This document shows, piece by piece, positions 36,040 through 46,599 of a stretch of 64,000 nucleotides of DNA. Each line of letters begins with the position of its first letter. The stretch's first letter is position 1. This DNA is from Marchantia polymorpha subsp. ruderalis (taxonomy: Eukaryota > Streptophyta > Marchantiopsida > Marchantiales > Marchantiaceae), in contig AP031353.1 of NCBI GenBank assembly GCA_037833965.1, positions 28,708,501-28,772,500 of the forward strand, written 5' to 3'. The notes under the pieces were generated by a model. That model searched no databases. It was not told the DNA's origin and was given only the letters and a program-made list of their open reading frames with translations. The translations under genes and the position numbers were made by a program.

Positions 36040-36800
36040 CATGAGGGCATTACAAGCTGGAAGTACAAAGAAGACTAGAGGTTTGGCGTTCTACAAACAA
36101 CGTATATGGAATCCGCAAGATCAAAAGTTACGCACAATGATTTTATCAAAAAATCATGATATAGCCATTGTAGGTCATTTGGGAGAGTAAAAGACCTTGG
36201 AGAACATTCAGCGAGTTCACTTTTGGTCCAAATTACGGGAGTACTTGGAGACTTACATTCAAGTTGTGTTTAATCTTTCTACAAAGTTGTGTTGCTTGTC
36301 AACAAAACAAGGAAAGTAATAAAAAACTAGTTGTTTTATTACAGACTCTCCCTAGTTCCGAACAACAATGGAAACATGTAACCATAGATCTTGTATGTGA
36401 GTTATGAAAACAAATGTTAGTAAATGATTTGGTGGTGATTTTTGTGGACACATTGAGCAAGATGATTCATATCAGACCAACCACAAAAATGATGACAACT
36501 TCACAATTTGCTCAATTGTATATAGATGTTGCTTTTGTGAATCATGGAATTAGCAAAGTTTTAATCACTAATAGAGTTACTCATTTCACTAGTTTGTTTT
36601 GGAAAACTTAAATTAGTTTTTTCAAAACCAAACTAGCAATGTCAACAGCTTATTATCCTCATAGTGATGATTAAAGAGAGAGAGCCAATACACCTGTAGA
36701 GAATATGCTACAAACATTCACATTAGAGTAGCAAGAAAAATGGGATACTCTTTTGACTCTAATAATTCTGTAAATGCATCAACAAAGTTCTCTCCATTTT
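36040..36800 (+). pseudogene. Integrase, decayed
   Basis: A zinc-binding-like region (about 36140-36310) is followed by the core: DLVVIFVDTLSKMIHIRPTT, then VLITNRVTHFTSLFW, where the usual catalytic Asp is Asn, then STAYYPHSDD and a Glu-containing ENMLQTF segment. Stops break the frame. Confidence 0.8.
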
Positions 36801-37254
36801 ACCTCAAGTACGGCACTCATCCCATTACTCATCAAGTTTCATGAAGTTTTTGAAAGTAGAGGAGTTTTCAACTAAGGTAGTCGCGGTCAACGAGTTTGTG
36901 AAACATATCCACCAAGGGCTATACCAAGCAAAAGAGAAGTTGGTGATTGCTCAAAATAAAAAAAATCAGCATAATGATGGTCATCGTCGGGAGTTAGTTT
37001 TTCAGGTTGGAGATTAGGTTTAGCTATCTACAACAAATTTGTCTCTCGTAGGAACATCAAAGTTTAACCCTTTATTCATTGAACTTTTTGTGATGTTGAA
37101 ACATTTTGGTGAAATATTATACACGTTGGAATTTTTGTCACATATGAAAATTCATCCCGTAATTCATGTGTCACGATTGCAAAAATATGTATCACGATCA
37201 AAACAATTCACAAATCAACCAATGTTACCTCCTTTATCAACCTTGATCAAGAGA

Positions 37255-37440
37255 AATTTGAGGTAGAAAATATCCTCAAAATACGAATTCAAGGTCAAAA
37301 GTATTCCAAGGTTGAGTTTTTGGTTCAATGGAAAGGAACTCCATGATACGAATCATCTTGGAAACCAAATGGGAATCTAGCTAATGCACCGTTGATAGTT
37401 CAAGAATTTGAAGTGATGAGCAACAAGTACGTTGCGTCTT
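37255..37440 (+). pseudogene. Chromodomain at integrase C-terminus
   Basis: Encodes VENILKIRIQGQKYSKVEFLV, then QWKGTP, a stop, YESSWKPNGNLANAPLIVQEFE: the 'YLVKWKG...TWEP..NL' pattern of chromodomains. This places the element among chromoviruses, which target chromatin on insertion. Confidence 0.8.
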
Positions 37441-37880
37441 AAAAGGAGGGAGGTTTGTAATTATCCTTGGTTAGTTCGAACTAAAGTAGAGATTAGTCTT
37501 AATGTTGATATATATACTTTAACGTGCACTAGTCATAGCTGCCACGTCAACGATCCGCACGCTTGGTAGGTAGAGATTAGGTGTGTTACTTGATAGCGTC
37601 ATGTTAGTGATCCGTGTGCTTGTTAGTTAAAGATTGAGTGTGCTTGTTAGTGAATTAGTTGGTAACGCCACGTCAACAATCCGTGTGCTTGTTAGGTTTA
37701 TCCGCCACGTCAATCATCCACTAGGATTGAGATGGATGTTGGAAATAATATTTTATCTCCTTGTACTTGTTGGTGAGAGCTATACGAGGAAGCGGAGAAC
37801 TATTGTTGTTAACTCTCATCTTCAAAGTTTATGTTTTCATCTTTGAGTGAACTTCTCTCTAAACATGGTTGAGTTATGAG
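37441..37880 (+). mobile_element. Polypurine tract and 3' LTR
   Basis: aaaaggagggagg (37441-37453) is the polypurine tract. The LTR starts TGTAATTATCC at 37456. Inside are three spaced copies of a 'cacgtcaacratccgtgtgcttgttag' module (about 37545, 37600 and 37665). Confidence 0.7.
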
Positions 37881-38650
37881 ATTGATATGATAAGAAACTT
37901 AATGTTTGAGATCTCCTTTTCTTCAATTTTGAGCCAATTAGAGTCTAGATATGTAGATTAATTTAGGTGTTAGAGTTAGTGTAAATGTAGATAATTTAAA
38001 TTCCTTGGCAAATGGTTGACTAAAATAATCATGCTTGGGCATATGTCATCAAAATCATGAAAAAATAACTTAATACAACATTATTCATGAGATTTTTTTT
38101 ACGAATTAAAATTAAAAATAAAAATATTTAAGTATCATGAATTTGAATGTCAAATTTAAACTCTCTTTGCTTTAGTAAGTTTTATGTTTTATTATTTAAA
38201 TCCTTACTATAAATTTATTTCTTTAAAAGTACAAAATATTATATCAAATCAAATTCTTTAAAATTGAATGTAATTTTTTCATAATAAACATACACAATGA
38301 ATGAAACAATTTTCATCTATCAATGAAATAAAATATTTTTAATATTGCAAATTTTGGGCAATATTTTTTTATAGTAATATCTTATCATGTCAATTCCAAA
38401 GTAGTATCAAATATGATAGATTCATTATAATTTTATATGTCATAAGATTTGATTTTATATCTGACTTTTTTATTAATGCAATTTTTATTTGTAAATATAT
38501 CTTATTAATATAATTTTTAAAGTTTTTTTCAACTTATAAGATGTTGAATTTTAGAACGATGTCTTTAAATTATTATTTATATATCTTGTAGTAAATTTAT
38601 TTTTGATAAATAATATCTTTGTCATGAATAACAATTCATACAAGACTTGA
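37881..38650. other. AT-rich spacer
   Basis: Very AT-rich, no coding sequence, no clear repeat. It separates two mobile elements. Confidence 0.6.
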
Positions 38651-39655
38651 AATGTAATAACCCACTAAAGGCTAAAACTGCAATATAGTGGTAGAAAGGT
38701 CGAACCCACAGGGACAGAGGAACACACAGGGTACAAAGTGTCACGTTTTAACAGACTATTGAGGAGTTTGAATTCTCAGGCAACTGTCACTCCCAGAAAT
38801 ACTGCAAGTGTCCACTCGGAGCGCACTCGGAGGTCGCACAGTGCAGCGTAACACACACACACACCTGAAACTACAGAAACACAACCCAGAGATCCGTTAG
38901 GACCTCTACTTTAAGATTTCAGGGGGAAAGTCTCTTGCGAGCACACTCGGCAAAGCTGCGGGTAGTGACTTCCAACTCCGGCTTTTACAACACTTCCACT
39001 AGCTTGCTGCTAGTGTAGGAAACCCGGTTTGGACTACCTACTTCGGATCGAAGTCACTCAGACGCGGTGAACAACACTCTCAACTCACAAAACGCGCAGA
39101 GAACACAGGTCCACACTGAAGAACTCACTGTGAAACATTCCAGTAACACAACAACAGTCTATTGAAGAGTTTGAATTCTCAGGCACTTGTCATTCCCAGA
39201 AATACTACAGGGGTTACCCTCAAGGCACCTGCTGCAGCGTAACCTGAATTTACAACCAAGGCTTACACGAAGTAGCAAAACTTCACTTTGGCATTCAGGG
39301 GAAAAATCCCAAGGAGTACAATCAGAAAGAGACACTCGAAGGTGTAGGGGCGAAACTGTTCAAGTATCTAACTAGTCACTGGCTCTGAGCATCGGCAGTC
39401 ACCCGCAGGTGCAGATCCGAACTACTCAAGTCTCTAACCAATGTACTAGCTCTGAACATTCGGCCGAAGGCCTTCAGCTACAAAATGCGGAACGCTAAGT
39501 TGTAACTCCTCGTGCGTGGTGACAGAACTCAAAGACACAAACACGCAAAGGAAATGGGTTCCTGATCTGCACTTCTGATGGGAAAGAACCCCAGGCAAAA
39601 CGCCTGGAACTATTTTATACCTTCTAAGTCCTACCTAGCACTACACCGCACTACG
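38651..39655 (-). repeat. 3' non-coding part of the GC-rich element, with an internal 400-bp-spaced duplication
   Basis: Bases 38751-38804 and 39157-39210 are diverged copies ('gtttgaattctcaggca..tgtca.tcccagaaatact.ca'), and neighbouring motifs (gcagcgtaac, ttca ggggaaa) recur in the same order, so a unit of about 405 bp is duplicated. 'ggtcgaacccacaggga' at 38699-38715 resembles a tRNA-derived or conserved LTR-junction string. A small hairpin ccaggc-aaaac-gcctgg lies at about 39591. It probably is the element's 3' end or LTR. Confidence 0.45.
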
Positions 39656-42600
39656 CTACACGCCTGCACGGAACCACGCTACACTACACTCCGCGGAACC
39701 TGTACTACGTCTCCTGCGCGGCCGACTGCCGCGCACTAACTCCCTACCCTGCCACTCTTCCGCTCGACTACGCAGTCCCAACCTCTGCAACGCCGCGGAC
39801 ACCTCCCCCTCGAGGGCGGACATGGTATCCTGTGCCTTCGACAGAAAGGCCTCGAGCTTCTTCGCTACCTTCCGCCGACTCCTACTGTCGCCTGACAACA
39901 ACCCGGCTGCGCGCAATTCAAACTCACGCAGTGTGAGTTTCTCCTGCGCCTTCACTTCCCAGTGGGCGTAGCCCTTGAGACAGTGGGCGACTCGCCTCGC
40001 CGTCTCCACCTTCGTGCGATCCGCCTCCTTCCTGCGATCCTCTTCAATCGTCACTAATTGCGATTCGGCTTCAGCACGTTGCGCTCTCAATTCGCCACAC
40101 TCTGACTGCAAACTGCGGATTAATTCTTCATCCGCCTGCCGTGCGAGCTGACATTGTTCCAACAACCGCGTCTGTCGCACGAGTTCCTCTGACAAAATCC
40201 GATTCTGGGCCTGCTCAGAATCGAGTGCTTCCTTGACCTTCACCTGCTCCTTGGTGAGCTCGCCCAGTTTCTCATCCTTCATCTTCTCGGAGTGCTTGTA
40301 GAATTTCTGATTAAGCTTGTACTGTCCCCACAAGCACTCATGCTTCTCCTTCAAGTCCCTCAACTCCTGGTCCACTCTAGCTAATAGCTTGCTGGTGTGG
40401 ACTTTAGTGCGAGTCCGCCTGCGCACTAACTCGATGTAAGATCCCGGCTGGAGTGGGTCGGCGTATTTATCGACCTTGCGATCCAAGTACCGCAGCAACG
40501 GAATCACCTGCTCAGAGAGCGCCGCCGCCGGCGCTCCAACAATTTCCTCCTCCTCCTCCTCGGTGTCTTCTGCTCCTGACATCTCTTCCGTGGAGCCTCC
40601 GTCGTCATCATCCGAGTGGAGAATTTCAGTCGCCATTGATTGTGTCGGCGACTGCCCCGAGTGGGGCTGCACGTCCTCGACGTGTGCTGCCTGCGAAGGC
40701 ACGGCTGCAGCCTCGCTGCTCGTCGCCAAAATGTCTAAGGCGGAAGGCGAATGTATCCGAGCGGCATCCCCGTCGCTCGCTGGTTGATTGCCTACCGCAT
40801 TCTCTCTGTCGCCGTCGTTCGTCGCCGAAGGCGATTGAGCGGAAGGTGGCTGCGCGGGGTTGGATTGCGCATCGCGCATCGAGATTTCATCCCGCGGACA
40901 GTCACTCCGCTCCTCCGTCTGCTGCTCCCTCGATCGGTCCGTGGGGGCTGTGCCCGGCCCGTGCGCAGGCGCATTTACCGGCGCCTTGTCCGCCGCAGGC
41001 GTAGCGCCGCGGACACCTATCGCCGAAGGCGACATGGCCGGGGGCCGCACGCCCGATGTTCCTTGGCCTATAGGCCCTACCGCCGAAGGCGCATCTATCG
41101 GCGGACTTCCCGCCGATGGTGCGGCCTCCGCACGCTCTCTGCTCATATCTCCTCGGCTCGAAGGCCCTGGCGCCGAAGGCGCAAATTGCGGCGCGTGGTG
41201 CGCCGGAGGGTCTGGCCCCGAGGGCCGGTGTCTCGTAGGCGGTTCTTCCGCCGGCTCCTTCCCCTTCCTGCGTTGGAACGGGGGTGATTCTTGCCTGTGC
41301 ACAGGCGGCACGTGCGGAGGTGCCCTGTGCACAGGCGACCTGTGCACAGGCGAGCGCCTGTGCACAGGCGGACTGCTCCTTCCCACGCGTAAGCGTAGAT
41401 CCACGTCCACTTGTGTTCGCCGCTCCGCGGAGGCTCGTCCGTCCGCGGAGGTTTGCCTGTGCGCAAACGGAACATCTGTCCGCATCGCACGTGGTAACTC
41501 CGGAGGCCCTTGGCCCGTAGGCGGCCTCTCTCCCGACGAGGTTGCAGCGTGGCCCGTCTCTCGTGCGGTCGTCCGCGCTTCCTCTCGCCTCTCTGGCGAC
41601 GCACTTCCTATCTCTGTCGCAATCGTCGCCGTGTCTGCACTGTCAGCTGGTAACACCAGTCTGCGTGCCTTCTGCTTCGGCCGGCTGTATGGCTCGCACA
41701 GCGGCCGCGGTCGAATGGGAGCAGAGGGTTCTTGATGCTGCTCCTCTTCAGACTCTTCCCTCCATCGCCGCTTCCGCGGCACTCGCGCTGCAGGAGTGTG
41801 TCTCCCTTCGTCCCTCCGTCTTGATGGGGTCGAAGTCGGTGACTCCTCTGCATCAGTGTCGACCTCGTTCTCCCGCACATACTTCCCGGGATGGTCGATG
41901 GACAATGGCGGAAAATGCTCAAGCTCCGCCGCTGTCAAACAATTCCGCTGTCGATAAAAATTGATGAGGAAAGGAGAAAGATGGTTTAGAGTTCCCCCCT
42001 TCTCCTCAAACGCGTGCTGTCGCATCACCCTGTGCAGGATGCTCGCCCAGTGAATTGGAGTTCCCTCGATGACGCACTCCACAAAAGAGACCTGCCACAA
42101 TGTGATGTAGCAGGCGCGGTGCGGCTGCAGTAATTGCATCAGCGCCGCGGACAGAGTCCGGCGAAATCGATCTTTGTAATCACGGGTCCTGTACCCATTC
42201 TTGGTAGACCTCCCGGTCTTGAACAGCTCCACAAATTGCGCCTCTTCTTGCTTGGTCACCTTGATGCTCTCGCTGTCGAAAAGGAGATGCCCTGGCATGC
42301 CAGCACATCTTCCCAACGCCTGCGCCCAATCTTGGACTGTCCACCGGTCAACATGCGGACGCAATCCGCGCGAGGGTGGTCCCTGTGGCTCTAGCCACTC
42401 GCGCACCATATTCGCGCAGATGTAATTCCATCCCCATAGTAAGAAATCGAGCTTTCTTGCTATTAAGCGCTCTTCGAAAGCGCGCAGCCCGTTCTGCGGC
42501 AGGCGAAGTGGCACCATCCGCAATCTGCTCGGTCTCGTCATTGCGTTCCTGGGGTTCGCTCGCCCGCTCATTCTACTTCCGCACTGTCCGTGTTTCTTTC

Positions 42601-42793
42601 TCTCTCGGCAAACTCTAATCGCTCTCAATTCCAAATCACGCGCACTCACTTCTCCCTCAATCAACAAGAAATCTCCTGTGTGACGACGTCGAGAATGGTC
42701 CGCAGCCAGCAGATGGATGCGCGCAGCGCGCACAAGAGATTGGAATCGCGAATTCAAGAATGGGACGTTCTCCGCCGCCCGGTCGAAGGTCAT
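39656..42793 (-). CDS. Large intact ORF of a repetitive element (putative plant transposon protein domain, coiled-coil tail)
   Basis: 1,045 codons without a stop. The first ATG is at 42793; a second in-frame ATG (MSGRANPRN, residue 75, base 42571) may be the real start. Residues about 100-310 form a globular helical region with FLLWGWNYICANMVREWLEP, WTVQDWAQALGRCAG and IEGTPIHWASILHRVMRQ. The last resembles the 'putative plant transposon protein' domain found beside plant retroelements. Residues about 320-760 are disordered, Pro/Ser/Ala/Arg-rich, with in-frame PVHR and PSA repeats. An acidic patch (EEEEEE, about 755) and a long coiled coil (about 800-1010) follow. No reverse transcriptase, transposase triad or zinc knuckle is seen. 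I recall similar hypothetical proteins in many copies in Marchantia. Function unknown; gag-like structural role is a guess. Confidence 0.6.
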   Translation of the reverse strand: MTFDRAAENVPFLNSRFQSLVRAARIHLLAADHSRRRHTGDFLLIEGEVSARDLELRAIRVCRERKKHGQCGSRMSGRANPRNAMTRPSRLRMVPLRLPQNGLRAFEERLIARKLDFLLWGWNYICANMVREWLEPQGPPSRGLRPHVDRWTVQDWAQALGRCAGMPGHLLFDSESIKVTKQEEAQFVELFKTGRSTKNGYRTRDYKDRFRRTLSAALMQLLQPHRACYITLWQVSFVECVIEGTPIHWASILHRVMRQHAFEEKGGTLNHLSPFLINFYRQRNCLTAAELEHFPPLSIDHPGKYVRENEVDTDAEESPTSTPSRRRDEGRHTPAARVPRKRRWREESEEEQHQEPSAPIRPRPLCEPYSRPKQKARRLVLPADSADTATIATEIGSASPERREEARTTARETGHAATSSGERPPTGQGPPELPRAMRTDVPFAHRQTSADGRASAERRTQVDVDLRLRVGRSSPPVHRRSPVHRSPVHRAPPHVPPVHRQESPPFQRRKGKEPAEEPPTRHRPSGPDPPAHHAPQFAPSAPGPSSRGDMSRERAEAAPSAGSPPIDAPSAVGPIGQGTSGVRPPAMSPSAIGVRGATPAADKAPVNAPAHGPGTAPTDRSREQQTEERSDCPRDEISMRDAQSNPAQPPSAQSPSATNDGDRENAVGNQPASDGDAARIHSPSALDILATSSEAAAVPSQAAHVEDVQPHSGQSPTQSMATEILHSDDDDGGSTEEMSGAEDTEEEEEEIVGAPAAALSEQVIPLLRYLDRKVDKYADPLQPGSYIELVRRRTRTKVHTSKLLARVDQELRDLKEKHECLWGQYKLNQKFYKHSEKMKDEKLGELTKEQVKVKEALDSEQAQNRILSEELVRQTRLLEQCQLARQADEELIRSLQSECGELRAQRAEAESQLVTIEEDRRKEADRTKVETARRVAHCLKGYAHWEVKAQEKLTLREFELRAAGLLSGDSRSRRKVAKKLEAFLSKAQDTMSALEGEVSAALQRLGLRSRAEEWQGRELVRGSRPRRRRSTGSAECSVAWFRAGV
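40821..41181. repeat. Dispersed cgccgaaggcg motifs inside the ORF
   Basis: Exact copies at 40821, 41021, 41081 and 41171, with relatives such as cgccgcaggcg at 40991. A 4-bp inverted core (cgcc/ggcg) surrounds gaa. On the coding strand they read Pro-Ser-Ala in the same frame each time. Confidence 0.85.
41294..41368. repeat. Cluster of four cctgtgcacagg palindromes inside the ORF
   Basis: Perfect 12-bp palindromes at 41294, 41324, 41339 and 41357, most extended to cgcctgtgcacaggcg. On the coding (minus) strand each is read as Pro-Val-His-Arg in the same frame. Confidence 0.9.
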
Positions 42794-42899
42794 GGTCGGC
42801 TCTTGGTCGTGAAGAACGTCTCACTTGATGGCCGCGCCGGCTGTACGCTGGAACGGTCTTCGCTCTCACGCGCGGCTTCACGCTCCGCCGTCGTCGATT

Positions 42900-43900
42900 A
42901 AACTCTCACGCTCGAATTGGCGGATTTGAACTCCGCGAGCGTGTCACCCTGTGGACATGGGGGCGTAGCGCCGAAGGCGAGTTTTCCGCCTTGCGCGGTA
43001 CACTTGTTCGTACCGCCCCTCAGCCAATCTCCTTCTGCCTTGACGCGTGTGTCCGCATGTCGGACAAAAATTCAACTCCTGCCTGTGCGCAGGCAGGGGC
43101 CTCGGCGGATTCTCCGCCGGCGCGGAACTTGAACATCCTCCTGTGCACAGGCGTTCGCCTGTGCGCAGGCGAATTCCGTCCGCGGCGCTGCGCTGGCGCG
43201 GAAGGCGTTGACCGTGGTCAGCCGTCTCCGTCCAGACTGTCCGTTCCTTGTCTCTCCGTCGGCGCTTCCACCGCCGCAACTCCGTCCGTCCAAGAGCGCA
43301 TCCACCCGTGCCGTCCGCACGGTCCGTACCTGTTGGATTACTCTGGCGGCTCTTCCGACGTACGCGGCGCTGCGCTGGCGCGGAAGGCGCCGTACACTTT
43401 CTACCTCACAAGGCGCATTTCTAGGGCCCAAGGCGGATTTTCCGCCGACGCCGAAGTGCCTGTGCACAGGCGTACGCCTGTGCGTAGGCGGACTTCGCGC
43501 CTTCCCTAACCCTACTTCGCCTGTGCACAGGCGAACGCCTTCGTCCGCGCATAGGACAAAACTTGAATCCCCCTTCCGCGTAGGCGGAATTCGCGCCGGT
43601 GGCGAACTCCTTCCGCCGTAGGCGACCGCCTCCGTTTCTTCCAGTAGCGATAACTCCCTAAGTCCTCGTCCGTTCCAAGCGTTCTTGGGCTCGTTAGAAT
43701 CAGCGCGTCGAGCTCTTTCCAACGGGACCCTAACTTGGTCAAGGCGCCCAAGGGTTGACCTAATTACGGGGGCTTCCCTACAGCCGCGGACGCAACCTCC
43801 GAAGGCGGGTTTTGCGCCGTGCGCCGTAGAGATCCTAACTGCGGAGCTCGCAGGGAGGGTGGTGCCTGTCCTTACTGCGGCACCCCAAATCCCAGATTCT
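42900..43900 (-). promoter_or_regulatory. GC-rich leader/upstream region of the element, full of palindromic motifs
   Basis: No convincing gene: open frames on both strands reflect GC content. Perfect cctgtgcacagg copies at 43140, 43459 and 43520, variants (cctgtgcgcagg, cctgtgcgtagg) at 43082, 43158 and 43477, and cgccgaaggcg at 42969. Many lie in pairs forming longer hairpins, for example 43138-43171. In the element's orientation this is upstream of the ORF, so it could be the 5' leader or promoter. Confidence 0.5.
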
Positions 43901-43924
43901 ACAAGATCCCTCGAGAATTCCCGC

Positions 43925-46170
43925 GATCTTCCGGATTCACTCTGTTTTGATGTACCGAAGGCTATTTACAATGCTGCCAGGGTACAGTTTTTCAAAAATG
44001 TTTTAATTTCCTCAAAATTGCCAAAAGTGGGGTACCACATGAAACAACACTCGAATTGAAAAAACTTGAAGTAGTAAGCAAGAGAAATAGAAGTATTGTT
44101 GTTATTTGAAAGAGTATCGATGATAGAAAGATTAAGAATAATGATATTCAGAGATTCTCTAAATATACTACTACTATGATGCTACAAGGAACTTTAAAGT
44201 TGGAAAATTGGCACACTCCAAAGTTGGCATTAACTCCGCACGGCCATTGCTACTCCATGTCAAGTCTGTGACAAACTTGAATAAAAAAGAACTTTTATTG
44301 ATCTTATATGAACTAATTATCATATTTTTTTATGTGACAATTTCATAAATAATTCACTTAATATCTTTAATCTTTGTCTTTTGTAAAAATTTATTTTTTC
44401 AGAAAAACGATCAATTAAACAATTCTATTTTGATATACATGCATAAAACTCATGAGTATAATTAAATTATTTTACAATCTTATACACTAACAGTTTTGAA
44501 TTAATGTAATAAAAGAAAGTATATAAAAAATTAAAATTATTGTATGATGATAATACAATCAATAAATTGAAGTAAACTTTCATAATAATTATCATGTCAA
44601 TAATTTCATAGTGTTTTTTCAAATATTTGTAAATAGCAATTAGATTAAAAAATTATTTCATATTTGATAAACTTGAAACAATATTTAACATCATCATTTG
44701 ACAAAAATTTGAATGAATGCGTTACAAATCATATATAATCTAATGAAAGACATTATATATTGCTTAAAGATCAAATTGTTTATTTTTTTCGAAATTCCAA
44801 GATTATGTATGTTGATATTGGGATTATATTTTGTGTGAATGCATATATCAAACATAAATAAAAATTTTGACCTCAAAATGCTAGCCATGATTATGAGATG
44901 AAAATTTTATACACCTCATTTATTAATTTGAAATTTTACATCATTTGTATTAGGTCATATTTAAATCTTCACATGTGAAACTGAGGATTTAAAAAAAACT
45001 TTCATACTTATTATCAAAGTTTTGAAAATTTTCTTTCAATCATATTTATTTATCACATTATAATTTAAATGAATGCAAAATCTTGTTTAACAATCTCATC
45101 ATAAATTAAAACATATCAAATACATGCTAGTTCATAGCAAAATAATATATGTTCGTATATTAGATGGTTAGAAAAAACATATATAATCTTGTCTTAAAAT
45201 CCAAAACTTTTAAATTAAGTTGAAAACAATAATATAAATTGCAAAAAAATTCTATAGAACATGATTATGATGTGAATAATTGATAAAGTTTAATCTACGT
45301 TGAAGAAAAATTTAATGATAAAAATATAACTTAAATCTGATAATTTTATTTAATAAAATTTAAATATAAATTATTTCATATTTATTATATAAATTTAAGT
45401 AAAATAGAAAATTATTTATTTTCAAAAACAGATTAAAATAATTGATAAAGAGATTTCAGATTGTGAATAAATTAGATTGTTTTTGCAATTTCTGAATTTT
45501 ACTTTTATTGATATTAATATTACATAAATTTTTAATGTTGAAAAACATACAAATATAAAAGATTGAAGAAATCATGACCATTTTTTTATATTAAATGTGT
45601 TACTAGAGATAATGAAATGAGTGAATATGAAATCATAGCTATAAAAAAATATAAATTATAATTTTTCATATATTTTATATCATATACAATATACAACAAT
45701 CTAGTTCACTATCATTTCACATTTATGAATAAGTATTAAATTATGAAACTGAAGACCATTAGTAATTTTCAATCACAACTCAAAAATCTCAAACTCAAAA
45801 AATTTAATAAGATACGGATTGAATTTGTTGATTAAAAAACAGAATCATCATGCAATACAAATTTTTGAAACGAAGTTGGCAAAATTTTTCTGTGTTCAAT
45901 CAGATATAATTAAATTGAAACACAAAAAATTATATTATTGACAAAGTAAAATATTATCATCTATTTTGCACTTTTCTAACAATGCGAACTCAGACAAAAA
46001 TTCTAATAGCATTTTGCATGCATAGTCTTTCACTCTACATCGACATCACCAAATAAAATTTTGCAGAAGATAAATTCCATTTTTTTCGGCAGAGTGATAC
46101 CATCAACCATAAATTCAGTTGCTTTCTACCATCAGCTATAGATTTTTCTCTCTTCACATGATACATGTGT
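43925..46170. other. AT-rich desert
   Basis: The sequence switches abruptly from GC-rich to very AT-rich at about 43.93-44.04 kb. No coding potential, RNA gene or repeat family recognised. Confidence 0.6.
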
Positions 46171-46343
46171 TATCCATACCTAAAGATAAAATCCATGTCG
46201 AAAACATGGAATTTGCCTTGAACGTTGTGTTCAATTTGAGTGAAAATAGTGAATGGCAAGTAGAAATACTTGTAAGCTAGAAGAGGTTCCAATTGCTTAT
46301 TACTACTTCTAGAATTCAGATGTCTAATATCTGTCATGATACT

Positions 46344-46371
46344 GTATCCTATTCGGGAGAGAATAGGATAC
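46344..46371. repeat. Perfect 11-bp hairpin
   Basis: Arms gtatcctattc (46344-46354) and 46361-46371, with a 6-base loop; one further outer pair also matches. Confidence 0.8.
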
Positions 46372-46599
46372 ACTATCACATACACATAAATTGAGACACA
46401 CAATGGAAAGAGTAACATAAGTGTAATTTGGTAAGAACTTGGTACACATTTGAAGAAAGTAACACGCAAATGGACTATACACATCAATGAATTGATTATA
46501 CTAGGTAACAAAACCAGTAATTAATCATATTAATCAAGTATTTTTGAATGATGATAAAGGATTATTACCATGCCATCTCCTCTGTGCGAGAAACATGTT

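Larger units (their letters stand above)
27866..37880 (+). mobile_element. Dead Ty3/gypsy chromovirus retrotransposon with a nested insertion
   Basis: Order: partial 5' LTR (27866-28060), primer-binding site, gag, a 4-kb insertion, gag zinc knuckle, protease, reverse transcriptase, RNase H, integrase, chromodomain, polypurine tract and 3' LTR (37456-about 37880). The two LTR copies share the module from 'ttaggt.tatccgccacgtca' to 'ttctctctaaa' but differ by many substitutions, so the insertion is old. Pol reading frames are split by numerous stops and frameshifts. Confidence 0.8.

Noticed and set aside
38699..38715. ggtcgaacccacaggga as part of a tRNA gene
   Set aside because: It resembles a T-loop but I could not fold acceptor, D and anticodon arms around it.
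40453..41735. Long plus-strand open frames (183, 178 and 291 codons) opposite the GC-rich element ORF
   Set aside because: They are antisense shadows of the 1,045-codon minus-strand ORF in high-GC sequence. Their composition (Arg/Pro/Ser/Gly) has no domain.
41284..43531. The regularly recurring cctgtgcacagg motif as a CRISPR array
   Set aside because: The motifs are short, irregularly spaced, partly coding and palindromic in a plant nuclear context. There are no uniform spacers or cas genes.
43072..43722. Minus-strand 216-codon frame upstream of the element ORF
   Set aside because: Repeats of palindromic motif translations and no domain; open frames exist on both strands here.
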